From contig NZ_JAJITC010000002.1 in the NCBI RefSeq assembly GCF_020881035.1, forward strand, positions 248,001 through 312,000: a stretch of 64,000 nucleotides of DNA. Reading direction: 5' to 3'. The position numbers and the translations under genes were made by a program. The notes below the pieces were generated by a model, which ran no database searches, was not told where the DNA came from, and saw only the letters and a list, made by a program, of their open reading frames with translations. The stretch's first letter is position 1; each line of letters begins with the position of its first letter. Source of the stretch: Paraburkholderia translucens (GTDB lineage Bacteria; Pseudomonadota; Gammaproteobacteria; Burkholderiales; Burkholderiaceae). Positions 47,640-56,139 of this stretch are shown one piece after another.

Positions 47640-47665
47640 AATTCACCGCGAAGGTAGCGCATTGA

Positions 47666-47704
47666 AACGGCGCAAGGGCTGATGGTCCTTGCGCCGTTTT
47701 TCTT
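47666..47704 (+). terminator. Rho-independent terminator after rhodanese gene
   Basis: A 12-bp GC-rich stem (AACGGCGCAAGG with CCTTGCGCCGTT) is followed by a T-rich run (TTTTTCTTTT). It separates the rhodanese transcript from the toxin-immunity islet. Confidence 0.92.
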
Positions 47705-47852
47705 TTCGGCTTTCGTATCAGCCGGAATGGTGACGCAAACCGCACAGATCGACGCATGACCGCAATGGGAGCCTGAAATCATCCGTCGCCCATTCCATAG
47801 CCTGTAGCCGCCTGCTAGTTTGGCTGTCCTAACAGCTACAGAGGAATACGGA

Positions 47853-48686
47853 ATGTCGTATCAACAGGATTCGGACGGCGTGCGCGTTGTGCTCAGTGCG
47901 CCGCAGCTCGCCGCAGTGCTCACCCGTCAGTCGATCAGCCAGACGGAAATGCTTTCCAACCGGCTCTGGGGCGGCTTGCGACTCGTCGGCGGCCTGCTGG
48001 AAATGGTCGGAGCCGGGGCGCTGTGTGTGATGCCAGAGCCGACGATGGCGAGCAAGGCCGGGTGCATCGTGTTCGGCGCACATGGTTCTGACACGGCGGC
48101 GGCGGGGCTGCGTCAGGTGTGGACGGGACGCGATACGGCCACGCTGACCCAGCAGGGCACGGCGAAGCTGGCCGAGGCGATGAAGGCCAGCCCTGACATG
48201 GCCAACAATATCGGCCTGTCGCTCGACATGGTCGTGCCGTTCGGGTTCGCCGGCTCGATCAAGGCCGCGCGCGTCGCTGGTGTCACGATGGGCCGAATCA
48301 GGCTGATGGATCACGAAGCGAAGGCCGGGAGCCGGATTGGTGGCCATACATTCGAGAAGCACGTAGGCCGTACTGAAGCGCAGTTGCTCGAAAGACTTAG
48401 ACTTGAGCCGCGTCGAAAAAGAGTGTCGTCATTCACGAACCTTGAACGGGCAGAATGGGCAATATCAGAAGTAATGCGCATCGATACTGCTCGAATACGG
48501 AATTGGGCGAAGTCCTCTGGTAGCGGCGGCCCGCTCACACTGATCCAGCGCGTGGCGGGTGATGTCGGCTATGGAATAACGAGGGAGACAGGAAAATTGA
48601 CGCGGATGAATGAGGTTGTAGTTGTCTTGAAATATCAAACATATAATGGAATACCCTATTACATTCTTACTGCCTATGTGGGATGA
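47853..48686 (+). CDS. Probable polymorphic toxin with C-terminal RNase A-like (CdiA-CT type) domain
   Basis: The 277-residue protein has two parts. Residues 1-155 form a domain I do not recognise by name, with a hydrophobic segment (LRLVGGLLEMVGAGALCVMPEP, about 40-62). Residues 160-277 resemble the bacterial RNase A-fold toxin domain of some CdiA C-termini: GGHTFEKHVGRTEAQLLERL, SSFTNLERAEWAI, a central beta region and the end ILTAYVG. His170, Arg181, Thr273 and Tyr275 keep the His-x10-Arg and Thr-x-Tyr spacing that I recall for the Yersinia kristensenii toxin. GAGG precedes the ATG at 47853. There is no signal peptide, CdiA repeat region or PAAR/VgrG partner, so the export route is unknown. 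The 3' half is visibly richer in AT than its neighbours, a sign of transfer. Confidence 0.75.
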   Translation: MSYQQDSDGVRVVLSAPQLAAVLTRQSISQTEMLSNRLWGGLRLVGGLLEMVGAGALCVMPEPTMASKAGCIVFGAHGSDTAAAGLRQVWTGRDTATLTQQGTAKLAEAMKASPDMANNIGLSLDMVVPFGFAGSIKAARVAGVTMGRIRLMDHEAKAGSRIGGHTFEKHVGRTEAQLLERLRLEPRRKRVSSFTNLERAEWAISEVMRIDTARIRNWAKSSGSGGPLTLIQRVAGDVGYGITRETGKLTRMNEVVVVLKYQTYNGIPYYILTAYVG

Positions 48687-48696
48687 AGGAAATATT

Positions 48697-48987
48697 ATGC
48701 TGTCAAGCCGCTACCCCAAGATGTATCAGTTGTTTGGCGCATATCTCAACCAGGATTTCGATTTATGGGGAGATACGATTCCTGAAGTTGTCTCGTGCTA
48801 TAAGAGGGATTGCCCACGGGAGAGTCACCTTGAAATGATCAATGAAATAAATTCATTCATGAGCGAACACCTGGACGACCTGGATTCGGCGTTCGAAAAG
48901 GATTATGGTCAAGATTTTGATCCGGAATTATGGGGTTACACGACGACCTCATTTCTTCACGAGTTGAAACGTCTACTAAGCGAGTAG
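48697..48987 (+). CDS. CdiI-like immunity protein for the adjacent RNase toxin
   Basis: The 96-residue acidic protein (MLSSRYPKMYQLFGAYLNQDFDLWGDT...) resembles the CdiI immunity family. These proteins open with a YP..YQ..GAY..QD.D..GDT pattern and end with an amphipathic helix, here FLHELKRLL. It starts 10 bp after the toxin stop with AAGGA upstream, so toxin and antidote are coexpressed. Its AT-rich codon use matches the toxin's 3' half. It should bind and block the RNase domain; this is inferred from family and position. Confidence 0.75.
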   Translation: MLSSRYPKMYQLFGAYLNQDFDLWGDTIPEVVSCYKRDCPRESHLEMINEINSFMSEHLDDLDSAFEKDYGQDFDPELWGYTTTSFLHELKRLLSE

Positions 48988-49048
48988 CCTGTTTCTCACA
49001 CTGCGCTCGTGCGGATTCACGCCACCCGGCGAATGCCCCACCCGCCCA

Positions 49049-49198
49049 CGAATCGAATTCGAGGTGTTCGAGGACGGGCATAGGGAAGTGTCCTGTTTTG
49101 TCGGGTACGAAGACATCGAAGGCGGCGCGGAATCGATCGACTCAATCATTGCCCATGGATCAGCTCGCGCGGCCTTCGCGTGCGCCCTCCCCCTACAC
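49049..49198 (+). pseudogene. Possible remnant of a small protein gene
   Basis: A reading frame with protein-like sequence (IEFEVFEDGHREVSCFVG, then YEDIEGGAESIDSI) runs from about 49049 to 49198. It has no credible start of its own, and beyond that point it runs into the antisense of the aminotransferase gene. The style suggests the C-terminal part of a small orphan protein, perhaps of an immunity or DUF6968-like family, left behind in the islet. This is a weak call based only on sequence character. Confidence 0.25.
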
Positions 49199-50524
49199 CG
49201 TCTCCCTCAACACCTCCGCCACCGTCCCAAAGATCTCCTCGATCTGCGCTTCATCGACAATCAGCGGCGGCGAGAACGCGAGAATATCGCCGGTATAGCG
49301 CGTGAGCACGCCCTTCTCGTAGCAGCGCACGAACACGTCATAAGCGCGCGCCCCCGGCGCACCATCGCGCGACGCCAACTCGACGCCGCCCACGAGCCCC
49401 AGGTTGCGCACGTCGATCACATGCGGCTCGCCGCGCAGCTTGTGAATCGCGCGTTCGAACACCGGCGCCATTCGCGCGGCGCGGTCGAACAGCTGCTCGC
49501 GCTCGTACAGATCGATGGTCGCGCAAGCGGCGGCCGCCGCGATCGGATGCCCCGAATACGTATAGCCATGAAACAGCTCGATGCCGCCCGGCGCTCCACC
49601 CACGATCGTGTCGTGAATCTTCGCGCTCGCCGCGACCGCACCCATCGGCGCCGCGGCGTTGTTGGTGCCCTTGGCCATCGTCAGCAGATCGGGCGTCACG
49701 CCGAAGTACTGCGCGGCGAACGGCGCGCCGAGGCGTCCCCAGCCGGTGATCACTTCGTCGAAGATCAGCAGGATGCCGTGCTTGTCGCAGATCTCGCGCA
49801 GACGCTGCAGATAACCTTGCGGCGGAATCAGTACGCCGGTCGAACCCGCCACCGGCTCGACGATCACCGCGGCGATCGTCGATGCATCGTGCAGCGCGAC
49901 AAGCCGCCCCAGCTCGTCGGCCAGCTGCGCGCCCCACGCGGGCTGCCCCTTCGAAAACGCCGCTTCCTTCAGATTCAGCGTATGCGGCAAATGATCGACC
50001 GCCGGCAGCAGCCCACCTGAAAACGCCTTCCGATTCGGCGCAATACCGCCGACCGAAATCCCGCCGAAGCCGACGCCGTGATAACCGCGCTCGCGCCCGA
50101 TCAGCCGGGTGCGCTGCCCTTCGCCTTTCGCGCGGAAATAGGCAAGCGCGATCTTCAGCGCGGTATCGACCGCTTCGGAACCCGAGTTCGCAAAAAAGAT
50201 GTGCTTCAGATCGCCCGGCGTATGACGCGCGATTTTCGTCGCTGCCTCGAAGGCCTTCGGATGCCCCATCTGGAAGGTCGGGGCGAAATCCATTTCCGCG
50301 GCCTGCGCCTGCACAGCCGCCACGATCTCATCGCGGCAATGGCCCGCGTTCACGCACCACAAGCCCGCCGTGCCGTCGAGCACGCGGCGGCCATCGTGGG
50401 TCGTGTAGTACATCCCCTTCGCGCTAGCGAGCAGGCGGGGCGCGCTCTTGAACTGACGGTTCGCGGTAAAGGGCATCCAGAAAGCGGACATATCGGGTGG
50501 GCTGACGGCGGCGCGTTCGCTCAT
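49193..50524 (-). CDS. Class III omega-amino acid--pyruvate aminotransferase
   Basis: The 443-residue PLP enzyme has DFAPTFQMGHPKAFEAATK, FANSGSEAVDTALKIA, GYHGVGFGG, the aspartate of LLIFDEVITGWGR and the PLP lysine in TMAKGTNNAAAPMGAV. It resembles beta-alanine--pyruvate transaminases (BauA-like) of about 445 residues. The ATG at 50524 gives this length; the frame stays open further upstream with unrelated sequence. It diverges from urtA. The amino donor could be beta-alanine, gamma-aminobutyrate or another omega-amine. Confidence 0.9.
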   Translation of the reverse strand: MSERAAVSPPDMSAFWMPFTANRQFKSAPRLLASAKGMYYTTHDGRRVLDGTAGLWCVNAGHCRDEIVAAVQAQAAEMDFAPTFQMGHPKAFEAATKIARHTPGDLKHIFFANSGSEAVDTALKIALAYFRAKGEGQRTRLIGRERGYHGVGFGGISVGGIAPNRKAFSGGLLPAVDHLPHTLNLKEAAFSKGQPAWGAQLADELGRLVALHDASTIAAVIVEPVAGSTGVLIPPQGYLQRLREICDKHGILLIFDEVITGWGRLGAPFAAQYFGVTPDLLTMAKGTNNAAAPMGAVAASAKIHDTIVGGAPGGIELFHGYTYSGHPIAAAAACATIDLYEREQLFDRAARMAPVFERAIHKLRGEPHVIDVRNLGLVGGVELASRDGAPGARAYDVFVRCYEKGVLTRYTGDILAFSPPLIVDEAQIEEIFGTVAEVLRETV

Positions 50525-50925
50525 GTCGGGTCTCCTTGTTCTGTCTCCGTGGTCTTTCAGTGTAGGCAGAGCGCACGCCATGCACAAAGACGCAGCGCAC
50601 TCATGCCGCCCATGCACCGCCGAAGCACCGCGTGCGCCCCCGGCGGTTCGCTGGCGGCGAGGCACGCTTCGTCGCGGCGCGACGCGCACCCGAACGAGGC
50701 GCGGCGCGCGCGGCTGCACCAGTTTTGCGCCGCTGCATCGGTCGAGCGGCGCCCTGGGCCCCTCGCCGATAACCGCGCCAACGCAGGCATCCGGCGCCAT
50801 GCAAGTCGAATACGCCGCATGGCATGTGCCTTGCAGTAGACGAGCGGGAAGTCGTGCGAGCTCAGCCTGGCTGGCTGAAATTGACGCTCATAAACAGTGA
50901 CCACCAATGACAAGGGGAAAAGCAC
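50525..50925. promoter_or_regulatory. 401-bp divergent control region before urtA
   Basis: This gap between the aminotransferase and urtA holds no credible gene; the open frames in it are GC-rich shadows. It contains the sigma-54-type promoter listed separately and must also carry the aminotransferase promoter, which I cannot place. A clear NtrC palindrome was looked for and not found. Confidence 0.6.
50820..50835 (+). promoter_or_regulatory. Sigma-54 (RpoN) promoter for the urea transporter operon
   Basis: The sequence TGGCATGTGCCTTGCA has the -24 GG (50821-50822) and -12 GC (50833-50834) separated by exactly 10 bp. It agrees with TGGCAC-N5-TTGC except at one position. It lies about 90 bp before the urtA start on the same strand. 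Nitrogen-limitation control through NtrC would fit a urea uptake operon. Confidence 0.75.
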
Positions 50926-52224
50926 ATGAAACGTCGCAGTCTCTTGAAGTTCGGCTCCATGTCCGGCGCGCTCGCGCTCGCGGGCCGCATTCCGTTCGCG
51001 CACGCGCAATCCGATAGCGGTCCGATCAAGGTGGGCATCCTGCATTCGCTGTCCGGCACGATGGCGATCTCCGAGACGTCGCTGAAGGACACCGCGTTGA
51101 TGACGATCGCCGACATCAACAAGAACGGCGGTGTGATGGGCCGCAAGATCGAGCCGGTAGTCGTCGACCCCGCGTCGAACTGGCCGCTGTTCGCCGAGAA
51201 GGCGCGCCAGCTTCTGACGCAGGACAAGTGCGCGGTCGTGTTCGGCTGCTGGACCTCGGTGTCGCGCAAATCGGTGCTGCCGGTGTTCGAGGAGCTCAAC
51301 GGTCTGCTGTTCTATCCGGTGCAGTACGAAGGCGAGGAGATGTCGCGCAACGTGTTCTACACCGGCGCCGCGCCGAACCAGCAGGCGATCCCCGCGACCG
51401 AATACCTGATGAGCGCCGAAGGCGGCGGCGCGAAGCGCTTCTTCCTGCTCGGCACCGACTACGTGTATCCGCGCACGACCAACAAGATCCTGCGTGCGTT
51501 CCTCAAATCGAAGGGCGTCCAGGAAACCGACATTCAGGAGGTCTACACGCCGTTCGGCCACAGCGACTATCAGACCATCGTCGCGAACATCAAGACCTTC
51601 TCGCAAGGCGGCAAGACCGCGGTGATCTCGACCGTGAACGGCGATTCGAACGTGCCGTTCTACAAGGAGCTCGGCAACCAGGGGCTGAAGGCGTCGGACG
51701 TGCCGGTCGTGGCGTTCTCGGTCGGCGAGGAGGAATTGCGCGGTATCGATACGAAGCCGCTCATCGGCAATCTCGCGGCCTGGAATTACTTCATGTCGTT
51801 GCGCAACCCGGCCAACGAGAAGTTCAAGAAGCAATGGGCCACGTGGGTCAAGGACAACAACTTGCCGGGCGGCTCGAAGCGCGTGACCAACGATCCGATG
51901 GAAGCGACCTTCGTCGGCATTCACATGTGGAAGCAGGCAGTCGAGAAAGCGAAAAGCACCGAGGTCGACAAGGTGCGCGTCGCGATGGTCGGGCAGACTT
52001 TCGCTGCGCCGTCGGGCTTCACGCTGGAGATGGACGGCAACCACCATCTGCACAAGCCGGTCATGATCGGCGAGGTGCGCGCGGACGGCCAGTTCAACGT
52101 CGTGTGGCGCACCAAGGGACCGATTCGCGCGCAGCCGTGGAGCCCGTTCATCGCCGGCAATGCGGGCAAGCCGGACGTGGTCAGCTCGATTCCCGCGTTC
52201 CTGCGGCGCTCGCGAGTCGCATGA
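50926..52224 (+). CDS. urtA: UrtA, urea ABC transporter periplasmic binding protein
   Basis: The 432-residue protein has an N-terminal twin-arginine-like start (MKRRSLLKFGSMSGALALAG, cleaved near AHAQ). A LivJ-type fold specific for urea follows: VGILHSLSGTMAISET, VVFGCWTSVSRKSVLPVFEE and NGLLFYPVQYEGEE. AAGGGG lies upstream of the ATG. It begins the urtABCDE operon, 2.6-6 kb before the urease genes, so imported urea is hydrolysed by the adjacent enzyme. Confidence 0.96.
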   Translation: MKRRSLLKFGSMSGALALAGRIPFAHAQSDSGPIKVGILHSLSGTMAISETSLKDTALMTIADINKNGGVMGRKIEPVVVDPASNWPLFAEKARQLLTQDKCAVVFGCWTSVSRKSVLPVFEELNGLLFYPVQYEGEEMSRNVFYTGAAPNQQAIPATEYLMSAEGGGAKRFFLLGTDYVYPRTTNKILRAFLKSKGVQETDIQEVYTPFGHSDYQTIVANIKTFSQGGKTAVISTVNGDSNVPFYKELGNQGLKASDVPVVAFSVGEEELRGIDTKPLIGNLAAWNYFMSLRNPANEKFKKQWATWVKDNNLPGGSKRVTNDPMEATFVGIHMWKQAVEKAKSTEVDKVRVAMVGQTFAAPSGFTLEMDGNHHLHKPVMIGEVRADGQFNVVWRTKGPIRAQPWSPFIAGNAGKPDVVSSIPAFLRRSRVA

Positions 52225-52388
52225 CGTCTCGGCTCGAGCCTCGCAGCGGTTCGCGGCGGCAGTGCGGCGCGCGGTTGGCCGCGCCCGCCGATGCGCGGCC
52301 GCGCCACGCTGAAGGTGGGGCGGCGGCTCGCGCGGCAGCGTCGCCGACCTGATCGGCTCATCGATTCAACCCAGCGCAAAAGGCCATC

Positions 52389-54023
52389 ATGGCGTTTTCA
52401 TTTCCGACTTCCGTTCGGCCACGCGGCGCGGCGCTCCTGCTGCCGCTCGCGATACTGCTCGCCGCCGTGTCATCCGGCGCGTTCGCGCTGACTCAGGCCG
52501 ACGTCGCGCCGCTCGCCGGCGACGACTTCGAGGCAAAGTCCGCCGCGATCGACAAACTGATCGCCACGCACGACACCGCATCGCTCGCAGTGCTCAAGGC
52601 ACTCGCCGACGACAGCGCGCTCGCCACCGACGCGGGCAAAGTGCTGCTGCAGGACGGCGACGCCACACGCGATGCCGTCACCGGTCAGCCCGTCACCGCG
52701 AGCGACGCCCAGCCGGTCACGCTGAACAACCTGCTGCGCTCGAAAGTAACGGGCGCGCTGTCGGGCCTTCAACTCGCCTCGCCCGACCAGGCGACGCGCG
52801 CAGCCGCCGTCGATGCGCTGCTGCAGAACCCCGATCCGTCGCTCAAGCCGCTCGTCGACGCGGCGCGCGCGAAGGAGACCGATCCCGTACTGAAGAAACG
52901 TCTCGACACGCTGTGGGCGATGAGCGCCTTGCACGACCCCGATGCGGCGAAGCGCCTCGAAGCGGTGCAACTGGTCGCGGCGCGTCACGACCTCGATATG
53001 AACGAACTGCTGCGCCCGCTAGTCGCGAAGAAAGCCGACGGCACCTTTGCCGAAAGCGACGAGCGCGTGCGCGCGGCCGCGCAAAGCGGCATCGAAGCGC
53101 TCGATGCGATCCAGCGCCGCAGCCAGATTGCGGGCACGCTGTTCGCGGGGCTGTCGCTCGGCAGCGTGCTGCTGCTCGCCGCGCTCGGCCTCGCCATCAC
53201 CTACGGGCTGATCGGCGTGATCAACATGGCGCACGGCGAATTCCTGATGATCGGCGCGTACGCGACGTATGTCGTGCAGAACCTCTTTCAGCGCGTCGCG
53301 CCTGACCTGTTCGACTGGTATCCGCTCCTCGCGATACCGGCCGCGTTCGTCGCGGCGGCGCTGGTCGGCATCGTGCTGGAACGGCTGGTGCTGAAGCACC
53401 TCTACGGCCGTCCGCTCGAAACGCTGCTGACCACCTTCGGCGTGAGCCTGATCCTGATTCAGGCCACCCGCATGCTGTTCGGCGCGCAGAACGTACAGGT
53501 CGTCAATCCCGCGTGGATGAGCGGCGGCGTCACCGTGCTGCCGAACCTGATCCTGCCGTACAACCGGCTCGCGATTCTCGCGTTCTCGCTGATCGTCGTC
53601 GCCATCGCGTGGGCCGTGCTCACGCGCACGCGGCTCGGTCTCTTTGTTCGCGCGGTCACGCAGAACCGCCGCATGGCCGCCTGCGTCGGCGTGAAAACCG
53701 CAAGCGTCGATTCGTATGCGTTCGCGTTCGGCGCGGGCATCGCGGGGCTTGGGGGCTGCGCGTTGTCGCAGATCGGCAATGTCGGGCCCGATCTGGGCCA
53801 AAGCTACATCATCGATTCGTTCATGGCGGTCGTGCTCGGCGGCGTCGGCCAGCTTGCGGGCACGGTGCTCGGCGGCTTCGGCCTCGGGCTCGTCAGCAAG
53901 GCGATCGAACCGTTCTGGGGCGCGGTGCTCGCGAAGATCGCGGTGCTCGTGCTGATCGTGCTGTTCATCCAGAAGCGTCCGCAGGGCATGTTCGCCTTGA
54001 AGGGCCGTAGCGCGGAGGCGTGA
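52389..54023 (+). CDS. urtB: UrtB, urea ABC transporter permease
   Basis: The 544-residue protein has a signal-like start and a periplasmic helical extension (about residues 30-245, HEAT-like repeats of Ala/Leu/Asp-rich helices). A LivH-type permease domain follows (LGLAITYGLIGVINMAHGEFLMIGAYATYVVQ). The extension is a known trait of UrtB in proteobacteria. A 164-bp gap separates it from urtA; no terminator or gene is seen there. Confidence 0.95.
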   Translation: MAFSFPTSVRPRGAALLLPLAILLAAVSSGAFALTQADVAPLAGDDFEAKSAAIDKLIATHDTASLAVLKALADDSALATDAGKVLLQDGDATRDAVTGQPVTASDAQPVTLNNLLRSKVTGALSGLQLASPDQATRAAAVDALLQNPDPSLKPLVDAARAKETDPVLKKRLDTLWAMSALHDPDAAKRLEAVQLVAARHDLDMNELLRPLVAKKADGTFAESDERVRAAAQSGIEALDAIQRRSQIAGTLFAGLSLGSVLLLAALGLAITYGLIGVINMAHGEFLMIGAYATYVVQNLFQRVAPDLFDWYPLLAIPAAFVAAALVGIVLERLVLKHLYGRPLETLLTTFGVSLILIQATRMLFGAQNVQVVNPAWMSGGVTVLPNLILPYNRLAILAFSLIVVAIAWAVLTRTRLGLFVRAVTQNRRMAACVGVKTASVDSYAFAFGAGIAGLGGCALSQIGNVGPDLGQSYIIDSFMAVVLGGVGQLAGTVLGGFGLGLVSKAIEPFWGAVLAKIAVLVLIVLFIQKRPQGMFALKGRSAEA

Positions 54024-54024
54024 G

Positions 54025-55224
54025 ATGACATCCGCTTCTTCATCGGCAAACCCTGGTTCCCCAGCGTCGGCGCGCGCCGGTGCCGCCGGTGCCGCTGGCG
54101 CGCGCGAGTCCAACACCGGCTTCGCGCTCGGCCTGCCGCCGCGTCCCGCGTTGCTGTCGCCTCGCGCGTGGCTCGCGCTGCTTGCGCTCGTCATCGTGTT
54201 CGGCCTCGGCGTGCCGTTCGCCGCGCTCGTGATTCCGCAGACGAGCGCATTGCATCTGTCCGCGTACGCGATGACGCTGACCGGCAAGTTCATGTGCTAC
54301 GCGATCGCGGCGCTCGCACTCGATCTCGTGTGGGGCTACTGCGGCATCCTGAGTCTGGGTCACGCCTTGTTCTTCGCGCTCGGCGGCTACGCGATCGGCA
54401 TGTACCTGATGCGAGCGATCGGTCGCGACGGCAAGTACGGCAGCGATCTGCCCGACTTCATGGTGTTTCTCGACTGGCACCAGTTGCCGTGGTTCTGGCA
54501 CGGCACGCAGCATCTCGGCTACGCGCTTCTGCTCGTCGTGCTGGTGCCTGCCGTGGTCGCGTGGGTGTTCGGCTTCTTCACGTTCCGCTCGCGCGTGAAG
54601 GGCGTCTATCTGTCGATCATCACGCAGGCCATGACCTTCGCCGCGATGCTGCTGTTCTACCGCAACGAAACGGGCTTCGGCGGCAATAACGGCTTCACCG
54701 ACTTCAAGCGCATCGCCGGTTTTCCGATCACGCATCAGGGCACGCGCGCCGCGTTGCTGCTGATCACCTTCGCGGTGCTGATCGCCGCGTTCATCGGCGC
54801 GCGCGCGATCGTCACGTCGAAGCTGGGCCGCGTCGTGACCGCGGTGCGCGACGGCGAAACGCGGCTGATGTTCCTCGGCTACAGTCCGCTCGCGTACAAG
54901 CTGTTCGTGTGGACGGTGTCGGCGGTGCTGTGCGGCATCGCGGGCGCGCTCTATGTGCCGCAGGTCGGCATCATCAATCCGGGCGAGATGTCGCCGGGCA
55001 ACTCGATCGAAATGGCGATCTGGGTGGCGGTCGGCGGACGCGGCACGCTGATCGGGCCGATCATCGGCGCATTCGCGGTGAACGGCGCGAAGAGCTTTTT
55101 CACGGCGAACTTTCCGGAATACTGGCTGTTCTTCCTCGGCCTGATCTTCGTGCTGGTACCGCTGTTGCTGCCCAACGGCATCATGGGTCTGGCCGATCTG
55201 CTGACGCGCAGGAGGAACCGCTGA
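54025..55224 (+). CDS. urtC: UrtC, urea ABC transporter permease
   Basis: The 399-residue LivM-type permease has an N-terminal Ala/Gly-rich head, then membrane segments with DLVWGYCGILSLGHALFFALGGYAIGMYLM and ETGFGGNNGFTDFK. The C-terminal region carries GMLSPGNSIEMAIWV-like sequence and GRGTLIGPIIGAF. It begins 1 bp after urtB and shares one base with the urtD start (TGATG). Confidence 0.95.
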   Translation: MTSASSSANPGSPASARAGAAGAAGARESNTGFALGLPPRPALLSPRAWLALLALVIVFGLGVPFAALVIPQTSALHLSAYAMTLTGKFMCYAIAALALDLVWGYCGILSLGHALFFALGGYAIGMYLMRAIGRDGKYGSDLPDFMVFLDWHQLPWFWHGTQHLGYALLLVVLVPAVVAWVFGFFTFRSRVKGVYLSIITQAMTFAAMLLFYRNETGFGGNNGFTDFKRIAGFPITHQGTRAALLLITFAVLIAAFIGARAIVTSKLGRVVTAVRDGETRLMFLGYSPLAYKLFVWTVSAVLCGIAGALYVPQVGIINPGEMSPGNSIEMAIWVAVGGRGTLIGPIIGAFAVNGAKSFFTANFPEYWLFFLGLIFVLVPLLLPNGIMGLADLLTRRRNR

Positions 55225-56084
55225 TGAACGAAAACCCGATGGTTCCCGATCTGGACTTGCCCGAAGCGCCGGGGCGGTCGTTGAGCGGCGTCGCGAGCAT
55301 GGGGCACGCGGTCGTTTCCGGCGAGATCGACGTCTCGCATGGCACGATCCTCTACCTCGAAGACGTGACGGTCAGCTTCGACGGCTTTCGCGCATTGAAC
55401 GCGCTGACGCTCGCGATCGACGTGGGCGAACTGCGCTGCATCATCGGCCCGAACGGGGCGGGCAAGACGACGATGATGGACGTGATCACCGGCAAGACCG
55501 CGCCCGATCACGGCAAGGTGTTTCTCGGGCAGTCGATCGATCTCACGCGCATGATCGAACCGTCGATCGCGCGCGCCGGGATCGGCCGCAAGTTTCAGAA
55601 GCCGACCGTGTTCGAGCAGCATCCCGTGTGGGAAAACCTCGAACTCGCGATGAAGACGGACAAGGGCTGGTGGGCGTCGCTGCGCGCACGGCTCGATCGC
55701 GATGCGCAGGCGCGCATCGAGGAAACGCTCGCGCTGATCGGGCTGGAGAGCGAAGCGCGTCGGCTCGCCGGCGAGCTCTCGCACGGCCAGAAGCAACGCC
55801 TCGAAATCGGCATGCTGCTGATGCAGCAGCCGGCGCTGCTGCTGCTCGACGAACCCGCCGCCGGCATGACCGACGACGAAACGATGCAGCTCGCGGAGTT
55901 GCTCAACCACCTGCGCGGCACCTGCTCGATGATGGTCGTCGAGCACGACATGGAGTTCGTCGCGGCGCTCGCGGGCGACACGGGAAAGGTCACGGTGATG
56001 GCCGAAGGGCGCGTGCTCGCGCACGGCACGCTCGACGACGTCAAGCGCGACGAGACGGTGATCGAGTCTTATCTTGGCCGCTGA
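55224..56084 (+). CDS. urtD: UrtD, urea ABC transporter ATP-binding protein
   Basis: The 286-residue LivG-type ATPase has an extra N-terminal stretch of about 35 residues. It then has Walker A GPNGAGKT (residues 75-82), the family loop GRKFQKPTVFEQHPVWENLELA, the signature LSHGQKQRLEIGMLL and LLLLDEPAAGMT. The start overlaps urtC by one base. Confidence 0.95.
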   Translation: MNENPMVPDLDLPEAPGRSLSGVASMGHAVVSGEIDVSHGTILYLEDVTVSFDGFRALNALTLAIDVGELRCIIGPNGAGKTTMMDVITGKTAPDHGKVFLGQSIDLTRMIEPSIARAGIGRKFQKPTVFEQHPVWENLELAMKTDKGWWASLRARLDRDAQARIEETLALIGLESEARRLAGELSHGQKQRLEIGMLLMQQPALLLLDEPAAGMTDDETMQLAELLNHLRGTCSMMVVEHDMEFVAALAGDTGKVTVMAEGRVLAHGTLDDVKRDETVIESYLGR

Positions 56085-56139
56085 GCGCGGCAGCGCATCG
56101 TCAACCCGGAAGGCGTCAACCCGACAGGACGACTGAACA

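Noticed and set aside
50700..50740. Possible NtrC site around TGCACC at 50715
   Set aside because: The right half-site does not complement the left (about 3 of 7 positions), so it is not a convincing enhancer site.
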